A stretch of 64,000 nucleotides of DNA, from assembly GCF_000406945.1 (NCBI RefSeq), contig NZ_KE136354.1, positions 301,607 through 365,606 on the forward strand, read 5' to 3'. The DNA is from Enterococcus dispar ATCC 51266. GTDB lineage: Bacteria > Bacillota > Bacilli > Lactobacillales > Enterococcaceae. Within the stretch, counting starts at the first letter, position 1, and each line of letters begins with the position of its first letter. The notes beneath the pieces are model-generated. The model saw nothing but the letters and a program-made list of their open reading frames with translations. It had not been told where the DNA came from and made no database searches. The translations under genes were made by a program, and so were the position numbers. This document shows positions 8,415-17,657 of this stretch, one piece after another.

Positions 8415-8769
8415 ATTTGGAAAGATGAATTTGTAAACTCGTAGCCCAAATAATGCCAATCACTTGAGGAATCAAATACAATAAAGATAAAAATAAGACC
8501 AAAAATGCAGGATTAAAAGGTTGATAAAAGAAATGCCACTCAGGATGCTGCGCTTGTAAAATAACGGAAATTACTGTAGAAAGAATATTGCCTAATAACC
8601 ATAAAATTAAATGATCGCACGCTTTGAAATAAAACCCCACAGCCAAAGAAAAAAGTAAGGTAAATAAAAAACCAAACATGGAATGAAAATATGTATCAAG
8701 AAGCAAGGATAAATAAACAAAAGGAATTGCAAAAAACATTACGGGGAGTTTTAAAAATGTTTTTGACAT
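8413..8769 (-). CDS. Small membrane protein, unknown
   Basis: About 118 residues with three or four hydrophobic segments and few charged residues. The start is set at the second of two adjacent ATG codons because AGGAGGT is then about 7 nt away. No family is recognised. Convergent with the Phd-like gene; the upstream 330 bp hold no gene. Confidence 0.6.
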   Translation of the reverse strand: MSKTFLKLPVMFFAIPFVYLSLLLDTYFHSMFGFLFTLLFSLAVGFYFKACDHLILWLLGNILSTVISVILQAQHPEWHFFYQPFNPAFLVLFLSLLYLIPQVIGIIWATSLQIHLSK

Positions 8770-9100
8770 CATGTACCTCCTGATTTAATATGAATGAGCA
8801 GTCATGCTGGAAGATGACTACTTTAGTCAATCTATAAATTCATTCTAGGCACTAAAAATGATAAAAACAACGTTATTTAATAGGATTGTTCTAAAATTAA
8901 TAAAATTCTTATTCATTTCTTTTATAAATGAAATACAACGCTTTTTATTTTTTCGATATTTTGGTGCGGATAAGATTAAATTAAGGTTGTTGGGGTAATT
9001 AATTATGATCCGATTACATTCGCTATAAAAAAGAGTAGTTGGTATAAAACCTGCAGCCTTTTTGAAATATCTGTTATTTAGAGAGTAAGGAGATAAGTTG
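8770..9100. other. Intergenic region without a gene
   Basis: AT-rich spacer between the minus-strand membrane gene and queH. I see a TTCATTT/AAATGAA hairpin near 8912-8932 and small inverted repeats around TCAT/ATGA at 8791-8828. A TATAAA element near 9030 may be part of a queH promoter. I looked for a preQ1 riboswitch and did not find a convincing one. Confidence 0.4.
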
Positions 9101-9832
9101 ATGATTGAAGCAGATCAAATTTTAGATAAAATGAAAAATCAAAAAATTAATTATGATTATGTTTTACGAAAAATGATTACAGTGTGGGAAAAAGAAGAAA
9201 AACGCCCTAATATTTTAATTCATAGTTGTTGTGCTCCTTGTAGTACGTATACATTAGAGTTTTTAACGCAATATGCCGATGTGACCATCTATTTTGCTAA
9301 TTCAAATATTCATCCCAAAAGTGAATATGAGCGTCGTTTAATCGTTCAAAAGAAATTTGTGCAAGATTTTAACGAAAAAACAGGTGCCGCTGTGGGGTTT
9401 ATTGCAGCAGAATACAAGCCTAATGAATTTTTGGCAATTATTAAAGAAAATCACTTGCAAGATGAACCTGAAGGTGGCAAAAGATGTACTGCTTGTTTCC
9501 AGATGCGCTTAGATTTAGTTGCTGAAGAAGCGTTAAAAAGAGGATATGATTATTTTGGCAGTGCATTGACGATTTCACCAAAGAAAAATGCGCAATTAAT
9601 TAATCAAATTGGCATGGATATTCAAAAAATCTACAGCGTCAATTACTTGCCCAGTGACTTTAAAAAGAACAAAGGCTACGAGCGTTCCATTCAAATGTGC
9701 AAAGAATATGATGTTTATCGCCAGTGTTACTGTGGTTGTGTTTTTGCAGCAAAGCAACAAGGGGTAGATTTGAAAGCTGTAAATAAAGAAGCGAAAGCTT
9801 TCTTAGCTAAAGAATCAGAATTAACAAAGTAA
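9101..9832 (+). CDS. queH: Epoxyqueuosine reductase QueH
   Basis: A 243-residue DUF208/QueH protein that reduces epoxyqueuosine to queuosine in tRNA, a non-homologous replacement for QueG. Cysteine motifs are HSCCAPCS near residue 45, CTACFQMRL near 128 and CYCGC near 207. These are the iron-sulfur and metal ligands of the family. ATG 9101 follows AAGGAG; the TTG just before it is in frame but less well placed. Confidence 0.93.
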   Translation: MIEADQILDKMKNQKINYDYVLRKMITVWEKEEKRPNILIHSCCAPCSTYTLEFLTQYADVTIYFANSNIHPKSEYERRLIVQKKFVQDFNEKTGAAVGFIAAEYKPNEFLAIIKENHLQDEPEGGKRCTACFQMRLDLVAEEALKRGYDYFGSALTISPKKNAQLINQIGMDIQKIYSVNYLPSDFKKNKGYERSIQMCKEYDVYRQCYCGCVFAAKQQGVDLKAVNKEAKAFLAKESELTK

Positions 9833-10051
9833 TGTCGCAATCGATTTTTACGTTTATTTTACTTAAAATGAAGAAGTTGTTCTAAAAAGCTAGGCCAAGA
9901 CCCCGCTTTAAAGGCAACTTTTTTCTTTTTGTGTGACACGCGGGCAGCAGATAAATGAAAATTTCATTGCCGCTTCTTTTTATTTTGTGGTAGGATAAAA
10001 CATAAAATGTAAAACATCGTCAAAAGCTACTATCTAAAAGGAGTGAAGCAG

Positions 10052-11218
10052 ATGGATTTAACCCAGCGTTTTAATAAACAAGTTTATCAAATTGCAGTAT
10101 CTTTAATTCGTCAATTTGATGAAAAAGTTTCGGGCATCGAAGATATTTTAAAATTGACTTTGGGAGAACCGGATTTTAATACACCGGATCATGTAAAAAA
10201 AGCTGGTAAAGATGCGATTGAGCAAAACTATAGTCACTATACAGGGATGTCTGGTTTAGCAGATGTTAGAGAAGCCGCTGCCCTTTTTTTAAAACAAAAG
10301 TATCAACTTTCATATGATTATACTAGCGAAGTTTTAGTCACTATTGGCGCAACTGAAGCCATTTCTGCTTCATTATTGGCTATTTTAAATCCGGGGGATA
10401 AAGTTCTATTACCAGCGCCCATTTACCCTGGTTATGAACCTGTAATCACTTTAGCGGATGCGCAACCAATTTATATGGATACTACTGCTGATGATTTTGT
10501 CCTTACGCCGACAGTGTTGGAAAAACATTTACGTGAACACAAAGACGCAGTTAAAGCGGTAATTTTAAACTACCCAAGTAATCCAACCGGCGTCACTTAT
10601 TCCAAAGAGCAAGTCAAAGCATTAGCAACTGTTTTAAAAAAATATCCTGTCTTTGTGATTAGCGATGAAATTTATAGTGAGCTTTCCTATGATGAAGAAC
10701 ATGTCTCCATTGCTGAATTTTTACGGGAGCAAACAATTCTAATTAATGGTTTATCAAAATCACATGCGATGACGGGTTGGCGAGTAGGGTTTATTTTTGC
10801 TCCCCAAGAGCTGACACGTGAAATTATTAAAGTCCATCAGTATTTGGTGACAGCAGCATCGACAATTTCACAAAGAGCGGCAGTCCACGCCTTAATTGAA
10901 GGTATCGATGATGGCTTGATTATGAAAGAAGAATATCGCGTACGGCGGGATTTCTTATATGAAAAAATGACAGAATTAGGGTTTAAGGTGGCAAAACCAG
11001 CGGGAGCCTTTTATCTGTTTGCGAAAATTCCCGAGCAAATGGAACAAGATTCGATGAAGTTTTGTGTAGATTTAGCACAAAAAGCGAAACTGGCAGTTAT
11101 TCCGGGGATTGCTTTTGGTAAAGAAGCAGAAGGGTATATTCGCTTAAGCTATGCTGCAAGCATGGAACAACTCGAAGAAGCTATGAAACGTCTAACAAAA
11201 TATTTTTCACAAAAATAA
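10052..11218 (+). CDS. PLP-dependent class I/II aminotransferase (PatA/AraT-like)
   Basis: A 388-residue fold-type I aminotransferase. YPSNPTGVTY, SDEIYSELSY and the PLP lysine in NGLSKSHAMTGWRVGF are all present. It is similar to the lactic acid bacterial enzymes named PatA or AraT, which act on N-acetyl-diaminopimelate, aromatic or other amino acids; the substrate cannot be told from sequence. ATG 10052 lies behind AAAAGGAG, and GTG 10043 is too close to it. Confidence 0.88.
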   Translation: MDLTQRFNKQVYQIAVSLIRQFDEKVSGIEDILKLTLGEPDFNTPDHVKKAGKDAIEQNYSHYTGMSGLADVREAAALFLKQKYQLSYDYTSEVLVTIGATEAISASLLAILNPGDKVLLPAPIYPGYEPVITLADAQPIYMDTTADDFVLTPTVLEKHLREHKDAVKAVILNYPSNPTGVTYSKEQVKALATVLKKYPVFVISDEIYSELSYDEEHVSIAEFLREQTILINGLSKSHAMTGWRVGFIFAPQELTREIIKVHQYLVTAASTISQRAAVHALIEGIDDGLIMKEEYRVRRDFLYEKMTELGFKVAKPAGAFYLFAKIPEQMEQDSMKFCVDLAQKAKLAVIPGIAFGKEAEGYIRLSYAASMEQLEEAMKRLTKYFSQK

Positions 11219-11222
11219 TGAA

Positions 11223-11292
11223 AATGATGGTAGCCCTGTTTTACATTTCAATTTCCAGACTGAGATGTAAAAAGCTACCATCATTTTTTTAT
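11223..11292. terminator. Long two-part terminator hairpin
   Basis: AATGATGGTAGC pairs with GCTACCATCATT (12 bp) and an inner TTTTACAT/ATGTAAAA stem extends it. Seven T follow. It lies between convergent genes. Confidence 0.8.
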
Positions 11293-11339
11293 TTGCTTAT
11301 GGAGATAAAAAAGTACGGTATTTAAGCGAAAGTGTCGTT

Positions 11340-12191
11340 TTATAATTCCACTTTTTTTGCCAGGCGGCGTGTAGCCCAATACTCCAAATCATTTAACAAA
11401 GTACTGATTTTCAATAAGATTTCTTCTGTTAATTCTTGCCGGATACTAATGCTTGATAAAAAGCGGCTGTGATAATTTTGATCGCCATTTAAAAAAGAGG
11501 TCACAAAAGCATTCAGTTCTTCTTCTAAATCAACACTTGTATCTTCACCAGAATAGTGAAGCCAAAAATCGACGGCATAACCATAATTTGTCAGTTCATA
11601 ATCAGGACTTAAGTAGCAGACAGGATGATTTTCAACTAATAATACGAGCTGATTATAATAATCTGCAATCTCAAAGTGGTGAACACAAAAGTTCTCAAAC
11701 TGCGTATTCTTTAATTGCATGAGTTCTCTTAAAATAGGTGAGCTGTGTCTTTTCTTATCTTGGAGGTCGTGGGCTCTTTTTTCAGCCCATAATTCTAAAT
11801 CCCGCAGTAGTGGTTCTAGTAAAAAGAAACGATACTTTGCGCCCAATTCTATGTCTTTTACCAACGCATCATAATTTTTGGAAAGATGACTATTTTGATC
11901 AAAAAAAGCTTTTACGTGGCGTGCGACAAAATCTTCTTTGTCAACGGGTGCAAATTGTTCCCATAATGTACTTGCATAGCCCATGACATAACGTTTACCA
12001 ATTCCTTCGTTTGTTTCCAAATAAGCAGATTTCGGAGTGGTAGCTAAAACAGAACCATTTTTACGATTTTTAATGTAATAGACGTTAAAATCTACTTCTT
12101 CCCCATCAAAATATTCTATTACTTTTTCCTGAAAAGTAATGAAATCCATTTGTTCTAACAGGCGGGTTGTTTGCTCTTTACTTAATTGCAT
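11340..12191 (-). CDS. Hypothetical protein
   Basis: About 283 residues, acidic and largely helical, with no signal peptide or membrane segment. It has aromatic-rich stretches such as FNVYYIKNRKNGS and DYYNQLVLLVENHPVCYLSPDYELTNYG. Two similar helical segments (LRDLELWAEKRA and LNDLEYWATRRLAKK) suggest an internal duplication. I know no family for it. The ATG at 12191 is chosen because TAGGTG is then 6 nt away; the frame extends upstream to GTG 12200. Confidence 0.65.
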   Translation of the reverse strand: MQLSKEQTTRLLEQMDFITFQEKVIEYFDGEEVDFNVYYIKNRKNGSVLATTPKSAYLETNEGIGKRYVMGYASTLWEQFAPVDKEDFVARHVKAFFDQNSHLSKNYDALVKDIELGAKYRFFLLEPLLRDLELWAEKRAHDLQDKKRHSSPILRELMQLKNTQFENFCVHHFEIADYYNQLVLLVENHPVCYLSPDYELTNYGYAVDFWLHYSGEDTSVDLEEELNAFVTSFLNGDQNYHSRFLSSISIRQELTEEILLKISTLLNDLEYWATRRLAKKVEL

Positions 12192-12337
12192 GGCCAGCAC
12201 CTACTTTTCAACGTAATTGTAGTCTCATTTTAAATTAATTATAATTTAATTATACCGAGAAACCTAAAGGATGTAAACTACGGTAAAATAGAGGAGAAAG
12301 AGACTATAGGCTTATTGATAAAGGAGGAGAGAAATCG

Positions 12338-12652
12338 ATGAAATACACAGTGCTGGAAATTTTTCGTCGTTATCGGCAGGGTATCATCTTTTTTGAACAA
12401 TTACTCTTTATTCCTACTATGGTAATGATCTTGGCAACGAGGTTGCAACATTTTGTGTGCTTTTTTGTGGTGTTTGTTGTTGCAGGCATCTTTTATACCT
12501 TCATTCACTTTTTAAGACATAAAGACCAAAGTCGAGAAGAACGCTTGTATGCTTTGATTCATCCTAACCATGATCAGCGAGAAACAGTTTTATTTTTAGG
12601 ATTAACTGCTTTTTTACTCTATGCTTTTGTGCTTTTTAATTTTAGAGCGTAA
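12338..12652 (+). CDS. Small membrane protein, unknown
   Basis: 104 residues with two central hydrophobic segments (about 25-60) and one at the end (85-102). Between them is a charged loop with HKDQSREERLYALIHPNHDQRE. AAAGGAGGAG precedes the ATG. No family is recognised. Confidence 0.6.
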   Translation: MKYTVLEIFRRYRQGIIFFEQLLFIPTMVMILATRLQHFVCFFVVFVVAGIFYTFIHFLRHKDQSREERLYALIHPNHDQRETVLFLGLTAFLLYAFVLFNFRA

Positions 12653-12686
12653 AACACGCATGAAACATTTGTTTCATGCGTGTTTT
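12651..12686. terminator. Bidirectional terminator
   Basis: AAAACACGCATGAAAC pairs perfectly with GTTTCATGCGTGTTTT (16 bp, loop ATTT), between convergent genes. It overlaps the stop codon of the plus-strand gene. Confidence 0.8.
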
Positions 12687-12709
12687 AAACTATTCAAAAT
12701 GCACAGTTC

Positions 12710-12913
12710 CTACTTGTTTAAGTAATTGAATAAGCCGCCAATAGTTTTGTCGTCTAACTCAATTTCTTTGCCATCTAACAATACTTTTGTTACTTGATAG
12801 TTATCTTGTAAATCCGGTACTTCTTTATATTGAGCGCCGACGAAGTCACTGGCTTTATCATATTTTTTTACTTCTTCTGCACCGGCTACACTGTAATGAA
12901 TTTCTAACATCAT
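12710..12913 (-). CDS. Small protein, possibly DUF4649
   Basis: About 67 residues, ending in VTKVLLDGKEIELDDKTIGGLFNYLNK. This pattern and size resemble the DUF4649 family of streptococci and enterococci, whose function is unknown. AAAGGA precedes the paired ATG codons. The family assignment is tentative. Confidence 0.55.
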   Translation of the reverse strand: MMLEIHYSVAGAEEVKKYDKASDFVGAQYKEVPDLQDNYQVTKVLLDGKEIELDDKTIGGLFNYLNK

Positions 12914-13007
12914 AATCAATTCCTTTCTAATTGGAACACTTTTTTACTGACTTTAGTATAGTCCTTTTTTTCATATTCAGGGTGAGATAAGCTCACGTAT
13001 TTTTGCA

Positions 13008-13067
13008 TTTACATAATCTTTACATAATTTGATAGAATCTTTACAAGCTCCTTAAGGCAAGTTTACA
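13008..13067 (+). promoter_or_regulatory. Pho box (PhoP binding repeats) before pstS
   Basis: TTTACA occurs at 13008, 13019, 13040 and 13062. The spacings of 11, 21 and 22 bp keep the repeats on one helix face, as in Gram-positive PhoP boxes (TTNACA repeats, about 11 bp period). phoPR lie right beside pstS, so induction by phosphate starvation is likely. Confidence 0.7.
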
Positions 13068-13113
13068 AAGCTTGTGTAAACTAAAATTGTACTAAAGAAA
13101 AGGAGTGACAAAT

Positions 13114-14001
13114 GTGAAAAAAGTTTATTTAGTGGCTACGGCTGCTGTCGCAACGCTTTTGTTAGCGGCGTGTGGAAATGGAAATACAGGAAGTGCAAAG
13201 GAAGCAGACAAAGATAGTGGTGCAAAGATAACAGCAGTAGGTTCGACTGCCTTACAACCACTGGTAGATGCCGCTAAAGAAAGTTTTGAAAGTCAAAATC
13301 CCACTTATCAAATTACAGTCCAAGGGGGCGGTAGTGGAACTGGTTTAAGCCAAGTATCTGCCGGAGCAGTAACAATTGGAAATTCAGATGTTTTTGCCGA
13401 AGAAAAAGAGGGTGTTGATGCCAAAGCATTAGTTGATCATAAAGTCGCAGTCGTTGGAATGGCACCGGTTGTGAATAAAGAAGTTGGCGTAAAAAATATT
13501 TCCAAAGAACAGTTAATTGCGATCTTTACTGGTAAAGTAACCAATTGGAAGGAAATTGGCGGAAAAGATGAAAAAATTGCCGTTGTTAATCGCGCTTCTG
13601 GTAGTGGTACAAGAGCAACTTTTGAAAAATGGGGGCTGGAGGGTGCAACCGCTATCCAATCTCAAGAACAAGACTCATCTGGTACCGTAAAGAAAATTGT
13701 CGCCCAAACACCAGGAGCAATCAGTTATTTGGCACTTTCTTATATTGATGAAAGTTTGCAGGAACTTTCACTTGATAATATTGCACCCACAGCTGAAAAT
13801 ATTGCCACCAACAAATGGCCAATCTGGTCTTATGAACATATGTATACTAAAGGTGAACCGGATAAAGAGGTGAAAAAATTTTTAGATTATCTTTTAACCG
13901 CGGATATTCAAGATGGGCCAGTGAAAGAATTAGGTTATTTACCAATTACATCAATGAAAATTGAGCGTTCTGTTGACGGAAAAGTCACACAAAATAAATA
14001 G
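13114..14001 (+). CDS. pstS: Phosphate-binding lipoprotein PstS
   Basis: A 295-residue substrate-binding protein of the phosphate ABC transporter. It has a lipoprotein signal with the lipobox LLAAC, then the PstS signature ITAVGSTALQPLVDAA, GGGSGTGLSQV and NRASGSGTRATFEKW for phosphate contact. GTG 13114 is chosen (AAGGAG, 8 nt); the frame also runs back to GTG 13105. No pstCAB genes follow, so the transporter must be encoded elsewhere. Confidence 0.92.
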   Translation: MKKVYLVATAAVATLLLAACGNGNTGSAKEADKDSGAKITAVGSTALQPLVDAAKESFESQNPTYQITVQGGGSGTGLSQVSAGAVTIGNSDVFAEEKEGVDAKALVDHKVAVVGMAPVVNKEVGVKNISKEQLIAIFTGKVTNWKEIGGKDEKIAVVNRASGSGTRATFEKWGLEGATAIQSQEQDSSGTVKKIVAQTPGAISYLALSYIDESLQELSLDNIAPTAENIATNKWPIWSYEHMYTKGEPDKEVKKFLDYLLTADIQDGPVKELGYLPITSMKIERSVDGKVTQNK

Positions 14002-14028
14002 CAATTAAAACTTTCCCCAATGTAGAGT

Positions 14029-14068
14029 AAAATCCCCGCAGCAAATGAAATTTTGCTGCGGGGATTTT
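14029..14068. terminator. Bidirectional terminator between pstS and phoR
   Basis: AAAATCCCCGCAGCAAA pairs with TTTGCTGCGGGGATTTT. It lies between the convergent pstS and phoR genes. Confidence 0.8.
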
Positions 14069-14100
14069 AATTTATCAGTTATTACTCTTGAAAAATATTT

Positions 14101-15837
14101 TTAGAGGGCGGGTAAGGTAACGGTGAAAGTTGAACCCACACCGGGGTGACTTTGTACTTCAATTTTTCCCCCCAATTTTTCCACCGATTCTTTCACGATA
14201 GCAAGTCCTAAACCTGTGCCGCCTGATTGACGATCCCGTGCTTTGTCGACGCGATAAAAACGTTCAAAAATGCGTTGTTGGTCATCACTGTCAATGCCAA
14301 CACCTTCATCGGAGACGACTAAAGTCAAAACGTCTGTGGCAGCATAATGAATGGTAATTTTTTTACCTTCTGGCGAATATTTGATGGCATTTTCAATTAG
14401 ATTTTTGGCAATCGGATAAAAGAGAGCCACTTTGGTAGACCAAGTAGAGTCCACATCTCCTATTAGCTCTAACGTTAAATCTTTTGCCTTGGATTGGGCA
14501 GCGTAATTTTCTGTAATTTGATTTAAAATTTCGAAAATCGCAACCGGTTGAACAGGATAATCTAATGCTTGTTGGCCTTTTGAAAGTTGGATAATATCTT
14601 GAATCAAAGCTTGTAATCGTTTTGCATCTTTTTCCATAATTTGTAAAAAAGCGGTGGTAGTATCAGGATCTTCTTTGGCTCCATCTAGCAGAGTTTCAGT
14701 AAAACCAATGAGGGAAGTAACCGGAGTCTTCAACTCATGAGAAACATTGCTGACAAAATCCTGCTGCATTTTTTCTAATTGCCGAACTTGGGTCATGTCA
14801 TAAGACATAACTAAAATTTGACGTTCGTCATTAAAAAGTCTGGCGTCAATGTCTAAAACACGATCACTTTCTCCATGCAAGCGAATTTCTTCATGCAAAA
14901 AAGGATTTTTTAAAGAAATGCGATAAACCAGCTGAATTAATTGGGGTTCTTTAATGACTTCAGCAAAGTTCACATTTGCAGGTAAATGATGAAATAAATT
15001 CAATTGACGCTTCATTTCGGGATTTATCATCACCAATTTGTTTTCACTATCTACAATAAAGATACCAATCATTAAATCGTTTAAAAGAGTATGGAGTTGT
15101 TGCTCGGTAGCCGAATAGGCGTTATACGTATCTGCCATCTGTTCACTTAATTGATTTAAAGCTTGATACAATTCTTCCCATTGCGGTGTGGTTTGCATAA
15201 TAATTTCCGTCCGACTAGGATCTGCCACCATTTTTTTTATTGCCGGCAGGAGCGTTTCAAGTGGACGATTTTTTTGACGCAAAAAATAGAAAACTACTAC
15301 TGCAATCAAGCCACATAAAACGAGATATACAGTTAAAATTGAGTTTCGTACACTTCTTGCTTGGACCATAAAATTATGGGTACTTTCCGCGATTCGTAAG
15401 ATGCCAACTAAGTGATTTTCGGCTTTAACGGGGATTGCAACATACAGTAATTCTTTTTTTAATGTGGCGCTTTTTCGTAATGCCGTGCCAATTTTACCAC
15501 CAGCTAAAACTGTTTTTACCTCAGGACGGTTAGAACGTGTGCCAGAAAGGGTATTATCAAAAGTATCAAAAATAATTTCTCCAGTGGGAGATAAAAAAGT
15601 GATTCGTTCATCTGCATGCTCAATATAATGCTGACTTAATATCCGTAACTTTTTTTCATCATAGTCATCTTCAGAGGCAATGCGTAAAAGTAAATTTCCT
15701 TTTTTTTCTAAATAGGTTTGCTGTTGGCTCAAGACTTGATGCTCAAAAAAGCCGCTAATGAGTTGCCAAGCGCTAAAAAAGACAATCAATAGGAGAAAAA
15801 ACCAAAGAAAGTATTCCAGTAAACGCTTTTTCTTCAT
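14101..15837 (-). CDS. phoR: Phosphate sensor histidine kinase PhoR
   Basis: A 578-residue sensor kinase. There is an N-terminal membrane segment, an extracellular domain (about 32-160), a second membrane segment near 165-187, a PAS-like domain (about 245-350), the H box SNVSHELKTPVTSL, the N box NLIENAIKYSPEG, and the G boxes DEGVGID and GGTGLGLAIV. It overlaps the response regulator gene by 4 nt (ATGA). Adjacent pstS and its Pho box support the phosphate assignment. Confidence 0.88.
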   Translation of the reverse strand: MKKKRLLEYFLWFFLLLIVFFSAWQLISGFFEHQVLSQQQTYLEKKGNLLLRIASEDDYDEKKLRILSQHYIEHADERITFLSPTGEIIFDTFDNTLSGTRSNRPEVKTVLAGGKIGTALRKSATLKKELLYVAIPVKAENHLVGILRIAESTHNFMVQARSVRNSILTVYLVLCGLIAVVVFYFLRQKNRPLETLLPAIKKMVADPSRTEIIMQTTPQWEELYQALNQLSEQMADTYNAYSATEQQLHTLLNDLMIGIFIVDSENKLVMINPEMKRQLNLFHHLPANVNFAEVIKEPQLIQLVYRISLKNPFLHEEIRLHGESDRVLDIDARLFNDERQILVMSYDMTQVRQLEKMQQDFVSNVSHELKTPVTSLIGFTETLLDGAKEDPDTTTAFLQIMEKDAKRLQALIQDIIQLSKGQQALDYPVQPVAIFEILNQITENYAAQSKAKDLTLELIGDVDSTWSTKVALFYPIAKNLIENAIKYSPEGKKITIHYAATDVLTLVVSDEGVGIDSDDQQRIFERFYRVDKARDRQSGGTGLGLAIVKESVEKLGGKIEVQSHPGVGSTFTVTLPAL

Positions 15838-16562
15838 AGTTTCGGTTCCTGAAATTTATAACCAAAGCCACGAACAGTCAGTAAATAACGAGGATTTTTA
15901 GGATCTTCTTCAATTTTTTCACGTAAATGGGAAACATGTACGTCGACAATGCGACTTTGACCAGCAAAGTCAAAATTCCAAATACGATCTAATAGTGTAT
16001 CACGATCAATAACCCGATCCTTTCTTTTCATAAAGTACACCAATAATTCAAATTCTTTGGGGGTTAAAAATATTTTTTCATCATTAACAGTCACTTCATA
16101 ATTATCAAGGTCAGCTTTAATAGTGCCAATCTGTAAGGTTTCACCTGTTAATTCATCATCGGTATTTTCAATTTCTGAATTTTTCTGTTTTTCTGCCGGA
16201 CGCATACGTCTGAAAATGGCTTTCATGCGTGCTAAGACTTCTCTTGGACTAAAGGGTTTTGTTAAATAATCATCAGCACCAATTTCCAGTCCTAAGATGC
16301 GGTCGATAGTGTCGTCTTTTGCAGTTAATAATAAGATGGGCGTTTCTTTTTTTTCTTGCCGTAATCTTTTGGTAATTTCAATGCCATCAATACCTGGTAA
16401 CATAATATCTAAAATAATAAAGTCAAAATCTTTGGTTAAGGCTAGCTCTAACCCCGTATTTCCATCTGTTGCGGCGGTCACGACATAACCTTCTTTTTCT
16501 AAGTTAAAAGCTAGCAGCGTAACGATAGAAGGTTCATCGTCCACGATTAACACTTTTTTCAT
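15834..16562 (-). CDS. phoP: OmpR-type response regulator PhoP
   Basis: A 242-residue response regulator. The receiver domain has DD at 8-9, the phospho-acceptor Asp52 in LDIMLPG and Lys in LLTAKDD. A winged-helix domain (about 140-240) ends with RGFGYKF. An acidic linker rich in E and D joins them (residues 130-140). It is co-transcribed with phoR and is the likely activator at the Pho box before pstS. Confidence 0.88.
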   Translation of the reverse strand: MKKVLIVDDEPSIVTLLAFNLEKEGYVVTAATDGNTGLELALTKDFDFIILDIMLPGIDGIEITKRLRQEKKETPILLLTAKDDTIDRILGLEIGADDYLTKPFSPREVLARMKAIFRRMRPAEKQKNSEIENTDDELTGETLQIGTIKADLDNYEVTVNDEKIFLTPKEFELLVYFMKRKDRVIDRDTLLDRIWNFDFAGQSRIVDVHVSHLREKIEEDPKNPRYLLTVRGFGYKFQEPKL

Positions 16563-16664
16563 AGTAAACTCCTTTATGCTCTGTTTTACCTTTTAAGTAA
16601 AATTTTCAGGTAATTTTATTTTAGCATAGAAACGGGGTGGGGACTATTTTAGGGACAGAAATAA

Positions 16665-16760
16665 TGCTATAATAAAGGGCGTTAAATCAACTTTTAGTAC
16701 AACTCTACTTTCTTTTAAGAATAAGTAAAAAAGAGGAAACGAAAACTAATGACTCGTTTC
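16665..16760 (+). promoter_or_regulatory. Extended -10 promoter and leader of the DUF523 gene
   Basis: TGcTATAAT lies at 16665-16673 with no clear -35. The leader of about 120 nt contains the inverted repeat GAAACGA/TCGTTTC (about 16735-16759), whose role is unknown. Confidence 0.45.
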
Positions 16761-16798
16761 GGGTTAAAATGATAAATTTTACAAACAAGGAGAAGTGT

Positions 16799-17269
16799 AT
16801 GCTGGGGATTAGCGCCTGCTTAGGTGGCATCTTTTGCCGCTACGATGGAAAGACACAAAAAATTGCCGAATTGGCCAAGCTAGTATCAGAAAATAAAGCA
16901 GTGCTGGTCTGCCCAGAAGTAATGGGAGGTTTAAGTACGCCTAGAGATCCTGCTGAAATTATCGGTGGCGATGGTTTTGATGTTTGGAATGGAAAAGCAC
17001 GAGTTGTTTCTTGTCAGCAAGTAGACGTGACGACTGCTTATAAGACAGGAGCGATTGTGGCTTATGAGAAATTAAAAGCTGCTGGAATTAGCCGATTAAT
17101 CTTAAAAGAGCGTAGCCCATCTTGTGGGAGTAGACAAATTTATGATGGAACTTTTAGCGGCAATCAGCAAAAGGGTGTAGGTGTTGCAACCGCCTATTTT
17201 ATTAATCAGGGGTTAGAAGTTTATTCAGAAAATAATTATCACCTGCTATCAATTATAGCGGCAGATTAA
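16799..17269 (+). CDS. DUF523 family protein
   Basis: A 156-residue DUF523 protein with cysteine motifs ISACLGG, VCPEVMGGL and ERSPSCGS, plus RDPAEI. The conserved cysteines suggest metal or iron-sulfur binding; function is not established. ATG 16799 follows AAGGAG by 6 nt, which removes ten residues from the longest frame. The next gene, ylxM, starts 25 nt after the stop. Confidence 0.85.
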   Translation: MLGISACLGGIFCRYDGKTQKIAELAKLVSENKAVLVCPEVMGGLSTPRDPAEIIGGDGFDVWNGKARVVSCQQVDVTTAYKTGAIVAYEKLKAAGISRLILKERSPSCGSRQIYDGTFSGNQQKGVGVATAYFINQGLEVYSENNYHLLSIIAAD

Positions 17270-17293
17270 ATTTTTCATGATAGGAGGGATTTC

Positions 17294-17632
17294 ATGGAAA
17301 TTGAAAAAACGAATCGGATGAATGCACTATTTGAATTTTATTCCACACTTTTGACCGAAAAACAAATGAATTACATGGAGCTATACTATGCAGATGATTT
17401 TTCACTAGGGGAAATTGCCGAAGAATTTCAGGTGAGTCGTCAAGCAGTTTATGATAATATAAAACGGACAGAAAAAATTTTGGAAGATTATGAGCGCAAA
17501 TTACATCTATTTTCCGATTATATTGTGCGCGGCGAAGTTTTGGACCGGGCCGAGAGTTATATTAAAGCCCACTATCCTAAAGATGAAGAGCTGCCGAAAT
17601 TTTTGCAGGAACTTCAAGAAATCGATGAATAG
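17294..17632 (+). CDS. ylxM: YlxM family HTH protein (UPF0122)
   Basis: A 112-residue protein with a sigma-70 region-4-like helix-turn-helix ([39 protein letters not shown]). YlxM is always found before ffh in Firmicutes and in streptococci modulates the SRP GTPase cycle. Here ffh starts 26 nt downstream. Confidence 0.92.
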   Translation: MEIEKTNRMNALFEFYSTLLTEKQMNYMELYYADDFSLGEIAEEFQVSRQAVYDNIKRTEKILEDYERKLHLFSDYIVRGEVLDRAESYIKAHYPKDEELPKFLQELQEIDE

Positions 17633-17657
17633 TTTTTAGTTGAAAGGAACGAAGACA

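Noticed and set aside
9000..9100. preQ1 riboswitch before queH
   Set aside because: I could not find the short C-rich stem-loop with an A-rich tail in the needed arrangement.
11453..11986. Plus-strand ORFs opposite the hypothetical gene at 11340
   Set aside because: No ribosome sites and odd composition; the minus-strand frame is long and has a good start.
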